From NCBI RefSeq assembly GCF_002234595.1, contig NZ_NMUL01000042.1, forward strand, positions 1 to 64,000: a DNA stretch of 64,000 nt. The letters are read 5' to 3'. Shown piece after piece: positions 25,356 through 33,967 of this stretch (positions are counted from its first letter, which is position 1; every line of letters begins with the position of its first letter). The stretch is from Amycolatopsis vastitatis (GTDB lineage Bacteria > Actinomycetota > Actinomycetes > Mycobacteriales > Pseudonocardiaceae). The translations under genes were made by a program, and so were the position numbers. The notes under the pieces are model-generated. The model did no database searches. It was not told the DNA's origin and saw only the letters and a list, made by a program, of their open reading frames with translations.

Positions 25356-26669
25356 ATGAACCCTTGCCCGATGGACCCTTGCCTGATGGACTCCGCCGCG
25401 CTCGACGCCCTCCGCCGGGAGCGGATCGACTGGCGTTTCCGCTCGGCCGCGCCCGCGTTGGCCGGGCTCACCCTGGACGAAGCCGCGGACCGCCGGCTCA
25501 ACCTGTTCACCGACGGGTTCTTCGCCCCTTTCGTCGTCCTCGACGACGAAGCCCTCGAGCACAACCTGCGGACGATGGCCGCGTGGTGCCTCGCCCGGGG
25601 CGTGGTCCTCGCCCCGCACGGCAAGACGACCATGGCGCCGCAGCTGTTCGCGCGCCAGATCGAGCACGGCGCATGGGGCGTGACCTGCGCGAACGCCGGT
25701 CACCTCCGGATCTACCGCGCTTTCGGCGTGTCCCGGATCCTGCTCGCCAACCAGTTCCTCGACCCCGCGGGCCTGCGCTGGCTGGCCGCCGAGCTGGTGG
25801 CGGACCCCGCGTTCGAGTTCCTCTGCTGGGTCGACTCGGTCCGCGGCGTCGAGCTGATGACCGAAGCCCTGCAAGGCGCCGAACGCCCGGTCGACGTCCT
25901 GGTCGAACTGGGCGCCGACGGCGGCCGCACCGGCGTCCGCGACACCGCCACCGCGCTGGCGATCGCCGAAGCGGTGGCTGCGAGCCCGGTGCTGCGCCTG
26001 CGGGGCACCGGCGGCTACGAGGGCGCGTTGTCGCACGACACCGACGAAGCCGCGCTGGCCAAGATCAGCTCCTATGTGGACAGTCTGCGTGACCTCGCGA
26101 TCTCGTTCGCGGACAAGGGACTCCTCGACGGGCAGATCATCGTCACCGCCGGCGGCAGCGCGTACTTCGACCAGGTCGCGAACGAGCTGACGAAACCGTG
26201 GCCGGAGGGTCTCGACGTGCTGCCGGTACTGCGCAGCGGCGCGTACCTCACCCACGACGACGGCTTCTACCGCGAGATCTCCCCGCTCGGCGACCACCCG
26301 CGCATCGACGGCGTCGCCTCCTTCCGGCCCGCGCTCCGGGCCTGGGCGCAGGTGACGTCGAAGCCGTCGGACGTCCTCGCGCTGCTGACCCTCGGCAAGC
26401 GCGACGCGTCCTTCGACGAGGGCATGCCCGAGCCCCAGCTGCGCCGGACGCCGAGCGGGCCCGCCGAGCCGCTCGAAGGGCACGTCGTCGCGAAGATGAA
26501 CGACCAGCACGCGTTCCTCACCCTGCCCTCGGGCTCCCCGGTCGAGGTCGGCGACTGGATCGGCCTCGGCCTTTCCCACCCCTGCACGGTGTTCGACAAG
26601 TGGCCGCTGCTGCCGGTGACCGCGGCCGACGGCGAAACCGTCGTCGACTACGTCCGGACGTGGTTCTGA
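25356..26669 (+). CDS. D-serine dehydratase-like PLP/zinc enzyme (alanine racemase N-terminal fold)
   Basis: A 437-residue fold-type III PLP enzyme. Lys90 in APHGKTTMAPQ should bind PLP, and the C-terminal SHPC (His408, Cys410) is the zinc pair of eukaryotic-type D-serine dehydratases and D-threonine aldolases. It therefore probably deaminates a D-hydroxyamino acid, giving 2-aminoacrylate-type intermediates. The ATG at 25356 has AGAGG 9 bases upstream. The first ~12 residues are encoded by imperfect 15-base repeats (MNPCP-MDPCL). Its stop shares a base with the next gene (TGATG). Confidence 0.85.
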   Translation: MNPCPMDPCLMDSAALDALRRERIDWRFRSAAPALAGLTLDEAADRRLNLFTDGFFAPFVVLDDEALEHNLRTMAAWCLARGVVLAPHGKTTMAPQLFARQIEHGAWGVTCANAGHLRIYRAFGVSRILLANQFLDPAGLRWLAAELVADPAFEFLCWVDSVRGVELMTEALQGAERPVDVLVELGADGGRTGVRDTATALAIAEAVAASPVLRLRGTGGYEGALSHDTDEAALAKISSYVDSLRDLAISFADKGLLDGQIIVTAGGSAYFDQVANELTKPWPEGLDVLPVLRSGAYLTHDDGFYREISPLGDHPRIDGVASFRPALRAWAQVTSKPSDVLALLTLGKRDASFDEGMPEPQLRRTPSGPAEPLEGHVVAKMNDQHAFLTLPSGSPVEVGDWIGLGLSHPCTVFDKWPLLPVTAADGETVVDYVRTWF

Positions 26670-28264
26670 TGGACGTCGTCTTCCGGGGCGCGCTGGTCGC
26701 CGACGGCACCGGCGACGCGCTCGCCCGGCACGACGTCGGCGTCACCGGGGACCGGATCGCCGAAATCGCCGAGCCGGGCTCGCTCACCGGACGCCGGAGC
26801 GTCGACGCGGACGGCTTGGTCCTCGCGCCCGGGTTCATCGACATGCATTCGCACTCCGACCTGCAGCTGCTGGCCAATCCGGAGCACCCGGCCAAGATCA
26901 CGCAGGGTGTGACGACCGAGGTGCTCGGCCAGGACGGGCTTTCGTACGCGCCCGTCAACGACGTCGTGCTCGAAGCGCTCAGGCAGCAGCTCGCGGGCTG
27001 GAACGACGACCCGCCGGGGTTCGACTGGAACTGGCGCTCGGTCGGCGAGTACCTCGACCGCCTCGACCGGGGCGTCGCCGTCAACGCCGCCTACCTGGTG
27101 CCGCAGGGCACGGTCCGCATGCTTGCCGTCGGCTGGGACGACCGCCCGGCGACGGACGCCGAGCTGAACCGGATGAAGGAACTCGTCGCCAGTGGCCTGG
27201 CCGAGGGCGCGGTGGGGATGTCGTCCGGCCTCACCTACACACCAGGGATGTATGCGGAGACCGGCGAACTGGTCGAGCTGTGCCGCGTCGTCGGCGAGCT
27301 GGGCGGGTTCTACAGCCCGCACCACCGCAGCTACGGCAAGGGCGCGCTGGAGGCGTTCGCCGAGATGATCGACGTCTCGCGCCGGTCCGGCTGCCCCCTG
27401 CACCTGGCGCACGCGACGATGAACTTCTCCGTCAACAAGGGCAAGGCACCCGAGCTGCTGAAGCTCCTGGACGACGCGCTCGACGACGGCTGCGACATCT
27501 CCCTCGACACCTACCCGTACCTGCCGGGCGCGACGTACCTGTCGGCGCTGCTGCCGAGCTGGGCCGCCGAAGGCGGCCTCGACGCCACGCTGGCTCGCTT
27601 GTCCGATGTGGACCAACGCGAGCGGATCCGCGCCGCGATCGAGGAGTCCGGTTCGGACGGTGCGCACGGCGTCCCGATCGACTGGGAAGCCATCGAAATC
27701 AACGGCGTCCGCAACGAGCGCAACGCCCACCTCGTCGGGCACAGCGTCGCCGCTTCGGCCGCCGCGGCGAACGTGCCGCCGTCAGAGCTGTACTTCGACA
27801 CCCTGCTCGACGAACGGCTCGGGACGTCGTGCCTGATGCACGTCGGGCACGAGGAGAACGTCCAGGCCATCATGCGGCACCGGACGCACACCGGCGGCAG
27901 CGACGGGCTGCTCGTCGGCGCGCGGCCGCACCCGCGCGCGTGGGGCACGTTCCCCCGCTACCTCGCCCGGTACGTCCGCGAACTGGGCGTACTGGACCTC
28001 GCCGAGTGCGTCGCCCACCTCACCGGGCGGGCCGCGCGGCGGCTGCGGCTGACCGACCGCGGGCTGGTCCGCGCCGGGTACGCCGCCGACCTGGTGCTGT
28101 TCGACCCCGAAACGATCACCGACACCGCCACCTTCGAAGACCCGCGGCAGCCCGCCACGGGCCTCACCCACGTGTTCGTCAACGGCGTCGCCGCCCTCGA
28201 CGACGGCCGTCCCACCGGCGCCCTCGCCGGCCGTTCCCTGCGCAACCCCCGGAGAGCCCGATGA
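26669..28264 (+). CDS. N-acyl-D-amino-acid deacylase
   Basis: A 531-residue amidohydrolase-superfamily D-aminoacylase. It starts DVVFRGALVADGTG, with the metal motif GFIDMHSHSD (HxH) near residue 61, then LGQDGLSYAP, SSGLTYTPGMYAETGELVEL, the HLAHATMN segment and the C-terminal GTFPRYLARYVRELG...LTGRAARRL typical of D-aminoacylases. It would release free D-amino acids from N-acylated forms such as peptidoglycan-derived molecules. It overlaps genes on both sides, so it is part of one operon. Confidence 0.93.
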   Translation: MDVVFRGALVADGTGDALARHDVGVTGDRIAEIAEPGSLTGRRSVDADGLVLAPGFIDMHSHSDLQLLANPEHPAKITQGVTTEVLGQDGLSYAPVNDVVLEALRQQLAGWNDDPPGFDWNWRSVGEYLDRLDRGVAVNAAYLVPQGTVRMLAVGWDDRPATDAELNRMKELVASGLAEGAVGMSSGLTYTPGMYAETGELVELCRVVGELGGFYSPHHRSYGKGALEAFAEMIDVSRRSGCPLHLAHATMNFSVNKGKAPELLKLLDDALDDGCDISLDTYPYLPGATYLSALLPSWAAEGGLDATLARLSDVDQRERIRAAIEESGSDGAHGVPIDWEAIEINGVRNERNAHLVGHSVAASAAAANVPPSELYFDTLLDERLGTSCLMHVGHEENVQAIMRHRTHTGGSDGLLVGARPHPRAWGTFPRYLARYVRELGVLDLAECVAHLTGRAARRLRLTDRGLVRAGYAADLVLFDPETITDTATFEDPRQPATGLTHVFVNGVAALDDGRPTGALAGRSLRNPRRAR

Positions 28265-29649
28265 TCCACTGGCTGCAACACACCACGGGTGGCCTGCTCA
28301 CGCTCGCCGCCGTCTCGATCGCCGTCCTGCTGGCGCTGATCATCAAGCTGCGGCTCGAACCCTTCATCGCCCTCATCGTCGTCGGCCTGCTCACCGCGCT
28401 GGCCGCGGGCCTGCCCGTCGGGACGATCGTCGGGTCGGCCCAGAAGGCGTCGGACTCCCTGCTGGAAAAGGGGTTCGGCAGCATCCTCGGGCACATCACG
28501 GCGATCATCGGCCTCGGCACGATCCTCGGGTCGATCCTGGAACGCTCAGGCGGCGCGAAGGTGCTGACCGGCGCGTTGCTGCGGTCGTTCGGCGAAAAGC
28601 GGGCGCCGCTGGCGATGGGTGTCGCCGGGTTCGTCTTCGGCATCCCGGTGTTCTTCGACATCGGCATCTTCGTCCTGGCCCCGCTGGTCTACGTCGCCGC
28701 GAAGCAGGGCGGCAAGTCGCTGGTGCTGTACGCGATGCCGCTGCTGGCCGGCCTGTCGATCACGCACGCCTTCCTGCCGCCGCACCCGGGCCCGGTGGCC
28801 GCGGCCGGGCTGCTGCACGTCGAGCTCGGCTGGATCATCCTGATGGGCCTGGCCTGCGGTATCCCCGCGTTCCTCATCGGCGGCGTGCTCTACTCGACGT
28901 GGATCGGCAAGCGCATCACGGTCGACGTGCCGGAGGACATGGTCTTCGCCGAAGAAGAGGGCGAGCAGGAGGAGAACCCGCCGTCGCTCGGGCTGGTCGC
29001 CGCGATCATCGCGGTGCCGCTGGTACTGATCCTGGCCGGCACGTTCGGCAGCATCTGGCTCCCGAAGGGTTCCGCGCTCGCCGGCGTCGCCGCGTTCATC
29101 GGGACCCCGGCGGTCGCGCTGACCGTGGCCGTCCTGCTCGCGTCCTGGCTGCTGGGCCTGCGGCGCGGCTTCACCGGCAAGGACCTCAACGAGCTGGCCG
29201 CGAAGTCGCTGCGGCCGGTCGCGATGATCCTGCTGGTCGTCGGCGCGGGCGCGTTCTTCGGCGCGGTGCTGTCGGCGACCGGGATCGGCAAGGCCGTGGC
29301 CGACTCCCTGCACGACGCCGGGCTGCCCGTGCTGCTCGCGGCGTACGTCATCAGCTGCGGCATGCGCATCGCGCAGGGCTCGGCCACCGTAGCCATCGTC
29401 ACCACCAGCGGGATCATCGCGCCGACCGTGGCCCAGCTCGGGTATTCGCAGATCCAGCTGGCCCTGCTGGTGATGGCGATCTCCGCCGGGTCGATCATCG
29501 CCTCGCACGTGAACGACGGCGGGTTCTGGATCGTTTCGCGGTACTTCAACCTCACCGTGCCGCAGACGCTCAAGTCCTGGACCGCGCTGGAAACCGTGCT
29601 TTCCGTTTCCGGATTCGGGGTTTCGGCATTGCTCATGGCTGTGGTCTAG
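28261..29649 (+). CDS. GntP-family permease
   Basis: A 462-residue inner-membrane transporter of the gluconate/D-serine:H+ symporter family. About 12 hydrophobic segments are visible, with the family motifs FGIPVFFDIGIFVLAPLVY, THAFLPPHPGPVAAAGLL and ISAGSIIASHVNDGGFWIVSRYF. GntP members include DsdX, which carries D-serine, and context (D-serine dehydratase-like enzyme, D-aminoacylase) favours D-amino acids or their N-acyl forms over gluconate. Start overlaps the deacylase stop (ATGA). Its TAG stop lies inside a dre-like palindrome. Confidence 0.92.
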   Translation: MIHWLQHTTGGLLTLAAVSIAVLLALIIKLRLEPFIALIVVGLLTALAAGLPVGTIVGSAQKASDSLLEKGFGSILGHITAIIGLGTILGSILERSGGAKVLTGALLRSFGEKRAPLAMGVAGFVFGIPVFFDIGIFVLAPLVYVAAKQGGKSLVLYAMPLLAGLSITHAFLPPHPGPVAAAGLLHVELGWIILMGLACGIPAFLIGGVLYSTWIGKRITVDVPEDMVFAEEEGEQEENPPSLGLVAAIIAVPLVLILAGTFGSIWLPKGSALAGVAAFIGTPAVALTVAVLLASWLLGLRRGFTGKDLNELAAKSLRPVAMILLVVGAGAFFGAVLSATGIGKAVADSLHDAGLPVLLAAYVISCGMRIAQGSATVAIVTTSGIIAPTVAQLGYSQIQLALLVMAISAGSIIASHVNDGGFWIVSRYFNLTVPQTLKSWTALETVLSVSGFGVSALLMAVV

Positions 29650-29653
29650 ACCA
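29642..29653. promoter_or_regulatory. Candidate dre (DasR-responsive element)
   Basis: TGGTCTAGACCA is a perfect 12-base palindrome identical to the core of the Streptomyces DasR site (consensus around ACTGGTCTAGACCACT). It lies 43 bases before the lactonase ATG and overlaps the end of gntP. DasR is the GlcNAc-responsive GntR regulator of chitin/aminosugar uptake, which matches the genes downstream. Confidence 0.8.
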
Positions 29654-29695
29654 TACTGGAGCAAGCCGCCTCGAACCCGTTGGGAGACAACGACC

Positions 29696-30829
29696 ATGAC
29701 CGGACTTTCCCGCCGCACGTTCCTCGGCGCCGCCGGAGCCGCGGGCGCGGCCACCGTTCTCGGCACGCAGTTCGCCGACGCGGCCACCACGGAGAAGGGC
29801 TGCTTCGCCGGAACGACCGTGTACATCGGCAGCTACACCACCGGGGCGACCGGGCACGGCCTCGACGTCGCCACCCGTTCGGGCGCGGCGCTGACCCCGG
29901 TCCGGACCGTCCCGGGGATCACCGACACGTCGTGGTTCGACCGCGGCGCCGACGGCAAGACGCTGTACGTCACCAACGAAGGCGACCCGGCCGGATACGT
30001 CTCGGCGCTGAACATCGCCGACGTCACGAAACCGAAGCTGATCAACAAGGTTTCGTCGAAGGGCGGCGCGCCGACGCACCTTTCGGTGCATTCGAGCGGG
30101 AAGTACGTGCTGGCGGCGAACTACAGCTCGGGCAGCGTCGTCGTGCTGCCGATCCTCGGCGGGGGCAAGCTCGGAGCGGCCACCGACCTGGTGACCCACC
30201 ACGCCGACTCCGGGCAGGCCCACGCCCACCAGGTCGTCAACGACCCCACCGGCCGCTGGGTGCTGTCGGTGGACCTCGGCGCCGACTCGGTCTACGTGTA
30301 CTCGCTCGACGTCGCCACCGGGAAGCTTTCGCTGCACCAGCAGCTGAAGCTGCCGTCCGGGGCCGGGCCGCGGCACCTCGCCTTCCACCCGAACGGCCGG
30401 TTCGCCTACATCCTGCAGGAGCTGCGCGCGGAGATCACCGTGGCGAGCTGGGACGCCGCTTCCGGAAGGCTGAAAGCGCTCTCGGTGGTGCCCGCGGTGC
30501 CGTCCGGCACCACGGGTGACCGGTTCCCGGGCGAGATCCTCGTGTCCCCCGACGCGAAACTGCTCCACGCCACGGTGCGCGGGCCGAACACGATCGCGTC
30601 TTTCTCGGTGTCACCGGACGGCGCCGCGGTCAAGCTCGTGTCCACTGTGTCCAGTGGTGGAAACTGGCCGCGGCACCTCGCGATCGACCCCGAGGGGCAG
30701 TGGTTCTACGTCTCGAACCAGCGTTCCGGCACGGTCACCTGGCTGCCGCGCGACCCGGCCACCGGCCTGCCCGGCGCGGTCGCCGGGAACCTCGCCGTCG
30801 GCAGCGTCAACTCCGTCCACTTCGCCTGA
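29696..30829 (+). CDS. Tat-exported lactonase-family beta-propeller protein
   Basis: A 377-residue secreted protein. The N-terminus has a twin-arginine motif SRRTFLGAAG followed by a hydrophobic Ala-rich stretch and ADA cleavage site. The rest matches the seven-bladed 6-phosphogluconolactonase (Pgl) family: YIGSYT, YVTNEGD, GGAPTHLSVH, AHQVVNDPTG, GPRHLAFHPNGRFAYILQEL and WPRHLAIDPEGQWFYVSNQ. Being exported it is unlikely to serve the pentose phosphate pathway; an extracellular sugar lactone is more plausible. GGGAG lies 10 bases before the ATG. Confidence 0.85.
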   Translation: MTGLSRRTFLGAAGAAGAATVLGTQFADAATTEKGCFAGTTVYIGSYTTGATGHGLDVATRSGAALTPVRTVPGITDTSWFDRGADGKTLYVTNEGDPAGYVSALNIADVTKPKLINKVSSKGGAPTHLSVHSSGKYVLAANYSSGSVVVLPILGGGKLGAATDLVTHHADSGQAHAHQVVNDPTGRWVLSVDLGADSVYVYSLDVATGKLSLHQQLKLPSGAGPRHLAFHPNGRFAYILQELRAEITVASWDAASGRLKALSVVPAVPSGTTGDRFPGEILVSPDAKLLHATVRGPNTIASFSVSPDGAAVKLVSTVSSGGNWPRHLAIDPEGQWFYVSNQRSGTVTWLPRDPATGLPGAVAGNLAVGSVNSVHFA

Positions 30830-30836
30830 CCCCAAA

Positions 30837-30886
30837 CCCTCGTGAGTGCGTAACAGTGTTAGAACACTGTTACGCACTCACGAGGG
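30837..30886. repeat. 50-bp perfect inverted repeat
   Basis: Two 24-base arms (30837-30860 and 30863-30886) are exact reverse complements around a 2-base centre. It lies between the lactonase gene and the ABC lipoprotein gene and ends about 8 bases before the latter's Shine-Dalgarno. There is no U-tract. It could be an operator, an mRNA hairpin that protects or blocks the lipoprotein gene, or an intergenic repeat. Confidence 0.9.
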
Positions 30887-30905
30887 CACCTACGGGAGGT
30901 TCCTC

Positions 30906-32189
30906 ATGAGGCTTCGCCGCACTCTGCCCGTCGTAGCCGGGCTGGCCCTGCTGGCCGGCTGCGCGCCTACCCAGTCCGCGCCCGCCGGCTCCGGGAGCGA
31001 CGAGAAGACCGGCACCGTTCGCGTCTGGCTGTTCGACGAGGCCAACCGCGCGCCGAAGGAGGCGGCGGTCAAGGACGCGATCGCCGAGTTCAAGGCGGCC
31101 CACCAGGGCGTCGAGGTCGATGTCCAGTGGGTGCCCGTCGAAGGCCGCGCCGACAAGTTCTCCGGCGCCTTCAACGACCCGGCCAACGCGCCGGACGTGG
31201 CCGAGTTCGGCAACACCGACGTCTCGAAATACGCCGCCACCGGCGCGCTGGCCGACCTGACCGGCGACCTCGCGTCGTGGAGCGAGGGCAAGGACCTCAT
31301 CCCGTCCGTGCTGGAGACGGCGAAGTCCGGCGGCAAGACCTACGGCCTGCCCTGGTACACCGGCGTCCGCGCGCTGTACTACCGCAGCGACGTCTTCACC
31401 GAGCTGGGCCTCAAGCCGCCCGCGACGCTCGCCGAGCTGACCGACACCGCCCGCCGGATCCGCGCCGCCAAGCCGGACCTCTACGGCATCGCCGTCGGCG
31501 GCAAGTACACCTACGCGATGCTGCCCTTCCTCTGGGCCAACGGCGGGGAGCTGGCGCAGCAGAACGGGGACAAGTGGAAGTCGGCCGTGACCGGTGAGCA
31601 GGCCAAGGCCGGCGTGACGCAGTACGCGGCCCTGCTCAAGGACGACATCTGCCCGCCGGCGCAGTGCGCGAACCTGACCGGCACGCAGAGCGTCACGGCG
31701 TTCGCGGGCGGCAAGGCCGGGATGACCATCGGCGGCGACTTCAACCGCAAGGCCGTCGAGCAGGGCGCGGTGAAGGGCAAGTACGCCGTCGTGCCGCTGC
31801 CGGGCGCCACCGCGGGCAGCATCGCCCCGGCGTTCGCCGGCGGCAACCTGCTCGGCGTGTTCAAGGCGAGCAAGCACCGCGGCCTGGCGCTGGAGTTCGC
31901 CGAGCTGCTCGGCGGCGCGAAGTACCAGGAGAAGATGTACACGGCGATGGGCAACCTGCCGACGCTGAGCAGCGTGCAGCAGAAGCTCGCGGCGAACGAC
32001 CCGTTCCTCAAGCCGTTCGTCGAGACCCTCAAGGCGGGGACGAAGTTCGTCCCGGCGACCCCGGCGTGGTCGAAGATCGACAGCCAGAACGTGCTGCCGA
32101 CGGCCGTCCAGCAGATCGCGACCGGTGGGAAGGACCCGTCGGCGGCCCTGGCCGACGCGGCCGCCGCGATGGACAAGGCCTTCGGCTAG
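30906..32189 (+). CDS. ABC transporter sugar-binding lipoprotein (DasA/NgcE-like)
   Basis: A 427-residue extracytoplasmic solute-binding protein. The signal peptide ends in the lipobox LLAGC, so the mature protein is lipid-anchored at Cys. The family-1 fold shows KTGTVRVWLFDEANRAPKEAAVKDAIAEF, YAATGALADLTGDL, TYGLPWYTGVRALYYRSDVF and the C-terminal LPTAVQQIATG. The DEANRAP segment resembles actinobacterial (chito)oligosaccharide binders, in keeping with the dre site and the GH20 gene. ATG 30906 follows GGGAGG by 6 bases. Confidence 0.9.
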   Translation: MRLRRTLPVVAGLALLAGCAPTQSAPAGSGSDEKTGTVRVWLFDEANRAPKEAAVKDAIAEFKAAHQGVEVDVQWVPVEGRADKFSGAFNDPANAPDVAEFGNTDVSKYAATGALADLTGDLASWSEGKDLIPSVLETAKSGGKTYGLPWYTGVRALYYRSDVFTELGLKPPATLAELTDTARRIRAAKPDLYGIAVGGKYTYAMLPFLWANGGELAQQNGDKWKSAVTGEQAKAGVTQYAALLKDDICPPAQCANLTGTQSVTAFAGGKAGMTIGGDFNRKAVEQGAVKGKYAVVPLPGATAGSIAPAFAGGNLLGVFKASKHRGLALEFAELLGGAKYQEKMYTAMGNLPTLSSVQQKLAANDPFLKPFVETLKAGTKFVPATPAWSKIDSQNVLPTAVQQIATGGKDPSAALADAAAAMDKAFG

Positions 32190-33127
32190 TGGTGGCCCAG
32201 CAGGTCCGTCCCGTCGCCGTGCCGCGGAAGACGCGGCGGCGGGACGGCCGGGCCGCCGCGCTCTACCTCGCCCCGGCGGGCATCCTGCTCGCCGCGCTGC
32301 TGGCCTACCCGATCTACCAGCTGGTCCTGATCTCGTTCTACGACTACGGCCAGCCGCAGGCCGCGGGCAACGCGCCGCTGGTGTTCCTCGGCTTCGCGAA
32401 CTACACCGATCTGCTGTCCCAGGCGCAGTTCTGGACGGTGCTCGGCAAGACGATCGGGTTCGCCGCGGCCTGCGTCGCCGGTTCGCTGATCGTCGGCACC
32501 GGGCTCGCGGTGCTGGCGAGCCGGGTGCGCTCGCTCCCCCGGATGTTGCTGTTCCTGGCCGCGCTGGGCGCGTGGTCGACCCCGGCGATCGCGGGCTCCT
32601 ACGTCTGGCTGTTCCTGTTCGACACCGACTTCGGCCTGGTCAACGAGGTGCTCTCGGGGCTCGGGCTCCCCTTCGAACACCACTCGTGGACGTTCGGCAC
32701 GCTCGGCGCGTTCGGGCTGGTCGCCGCCGAGGTGATCTGGTGCTCGTTCCCGTTCGTGCTGGTCACGATGTACGCCGGGATCAAGGGCATCCCGGACGAG
32801 GTCCTGGAAGCGGCGTCGCTGGACGGCGCGTCGGCGTGGCGCACGACGTGGACGATCGTCCTGCCGATGGTGCGGCCGCTGCTGATGATCGCCACCGTGC
32901 AGTCGATCATCTGGGACTTCAAGGTCTTCACCCAGATCTACGTGATGACCAACGGCGGTGGCGTGGCCGGGCGCAACCTCGTGCTCAACGTCTACGCCTA
33001 CCAGCAGGCCTTCGCGGGGCAGGAATACGGCCTCGGCTCGGCGATCGGAGTCGTCATGACGCTGTTGCTGCTGTCGGTCACCGGGCTGTACGTCCGGACG
33101 CAGCGCCGGAGCGCGGCATGGCTGTGA
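32189..33127 (+). CDS. ABC sugar permease, first subunit
   Basis: A 312-residue inner-membrane subunit with six hydrophobic helices. It carries the MalF-type EAA loop EAASLDGASAWRTTWTIVLPMVRP, which contacts the ATPase. GTG at 32189 overlaps the lipoprotein stop (TAGTG); a second GTG follows directly. It overlaps the next permease gene by 10 bases. No ATP-binding gene lies nearby, so a shared MsiK-type ATPase is expected. Confidence 0.93.
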   Translation: MVAQQVRPVAVPRKTRRRDGRAAALYLAPAGILLAALLAYPIYQLVLISFYDYGQPQAAGNAPLVFLGFANYTDLLSQAQFWTVLGKTIGFAAACVAGSLIVGTGLAVLASRVRSLPRMLLFLAALGAWSTPAIAGSYVWLFLFDTDFGLVNEVLSGLGLPFEHHSWTFGTLGAFGLVAAEVIWCSFPFVLVTMYAGIKGIPDEVLEAASLDGASAWRTTWTIVLPMVRPLLMIATVQSIIWDFKVFTQIYVMTNGGGVAGRNLVLNVYAYQQAFAGQEYGLGSAIGVVMTLLLLSVTGLYVRTQRRSAAWL

Positions 33128-33966
33128 ACCGTCCTGGCCGGCTGGTCGCCGAGGTCGTCACGGTCGTGATCGCCGGGGTCGTCGCCTTCCCGCTGTACTG
33201 GATGCTGCTGTCGGCGATCAAGCCGCCGGGCGAGATCCAGGCGGCGAACCCGAAGCCGTGGACGTTCCACCCGTCGTTCGACAGCTTTTCGCGGGTCCTC
33301 ACGGTGTCGGGCTTCGGGCGGTACTTCGTCAACAGCCTGGTGGTGGCGCTGGTCGTCGTGGTGTTGTCGCTGCTGCTGTCGTTCCTCTCCGCGGTGGCGT
33401 TGACGCGGTTCTCCTTCAAGGGCCGTACGGTGCTGCTGGTGATGACGCTCGTCGCCCAGATGGTGCCGGTCGAGGCGCTGACCATCCCGCTGTTCTTCCT
33501 GATGCGGTCCCTCGGCGGCGCGGTACCGGCGCTGGGTCTCAACGAGCTGGGTTCGCTGGTGCTGGTGCACCTGGCGTTCAGCCTGCCGTTCGCGATCTGG
33601 ATGCTGCGCGGGTTCGTCGCGGCTGTACCGGTGGAGCTGGAAGAGGCCGCGAAGCTCGACGGCGCGTCGCGGATGCGGTTCACCTGGCAGATCCTGTTCC
33701 CGCTGGTGGCGCCGGGCTTGGTCGCGGTGAGCGTGCTCGCGTTCATCCACGCCTGGAACGACTTCCTGTTCGCGAAGACGTTCATCATCTCCAAGACCGA
33801 GAACCAGACGCTGCCACAGGCGATCCTGGTGTTCTTCAAGCCGGAGGACACCGACTGGGGCGCGGTCATGGCCGCTTCGACGCTCATGACGATCCCGGTG
33901 CTGGTGTTCTTCGTCCTGGTCCAACGACGGCTGGTGTCGGGCATGGCCGGCGCCGTGAAGGGCTGA
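33118..33966 (+). CDS. ABC sugar permease, second subunit
   Basis: A 282-residue MalG-type permease with six hydrophobic helices and the EAA loop EEAAKLDGASRMRFTWQILFPLVAPG. WNDFLFAKTFIISKTENQTLP is typical of oligosaccharide importers of this class. It forms the membrane channel with the preceding gene. Its ATG lies within the end of that gene, so the two are translationally coupled. Confidence 0.93.
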   Translation: MAVNRPGRLVAEVVTVVIAGVVAFPLYWMLLSAIKPPGEIQAANPKPWTFHPSFDSFSRVLTVSGFGRYFVNSLVVALVVVVLSLLLSFLSAVALTRFSFKGRTVLLVMTLVAQMVPVEALTIPLFFLMRSLGGAVPALGLNELGSLVLVHLAFSLPFAIWMLRGFVAAVPVELEEAAKLDGASRMRFTWQILFPLVAPGLVAVSVLAFIHAWNDFLFAKTFIISKTENQTLPQAILVFFKPEDTDWGAVMAASTLMTIPVLVFFVLVQRRLVSGMAGAVKG

Positions 33967-33967
33967 C

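Noticed and set aside
30837..30886. Rho-independent terminator for the lactonase gene
   Set aside because: The stem is strong but lacks a U-tract and lies right before the next gene's ribosome binding site, so I kept it as an unassigned palindrome.
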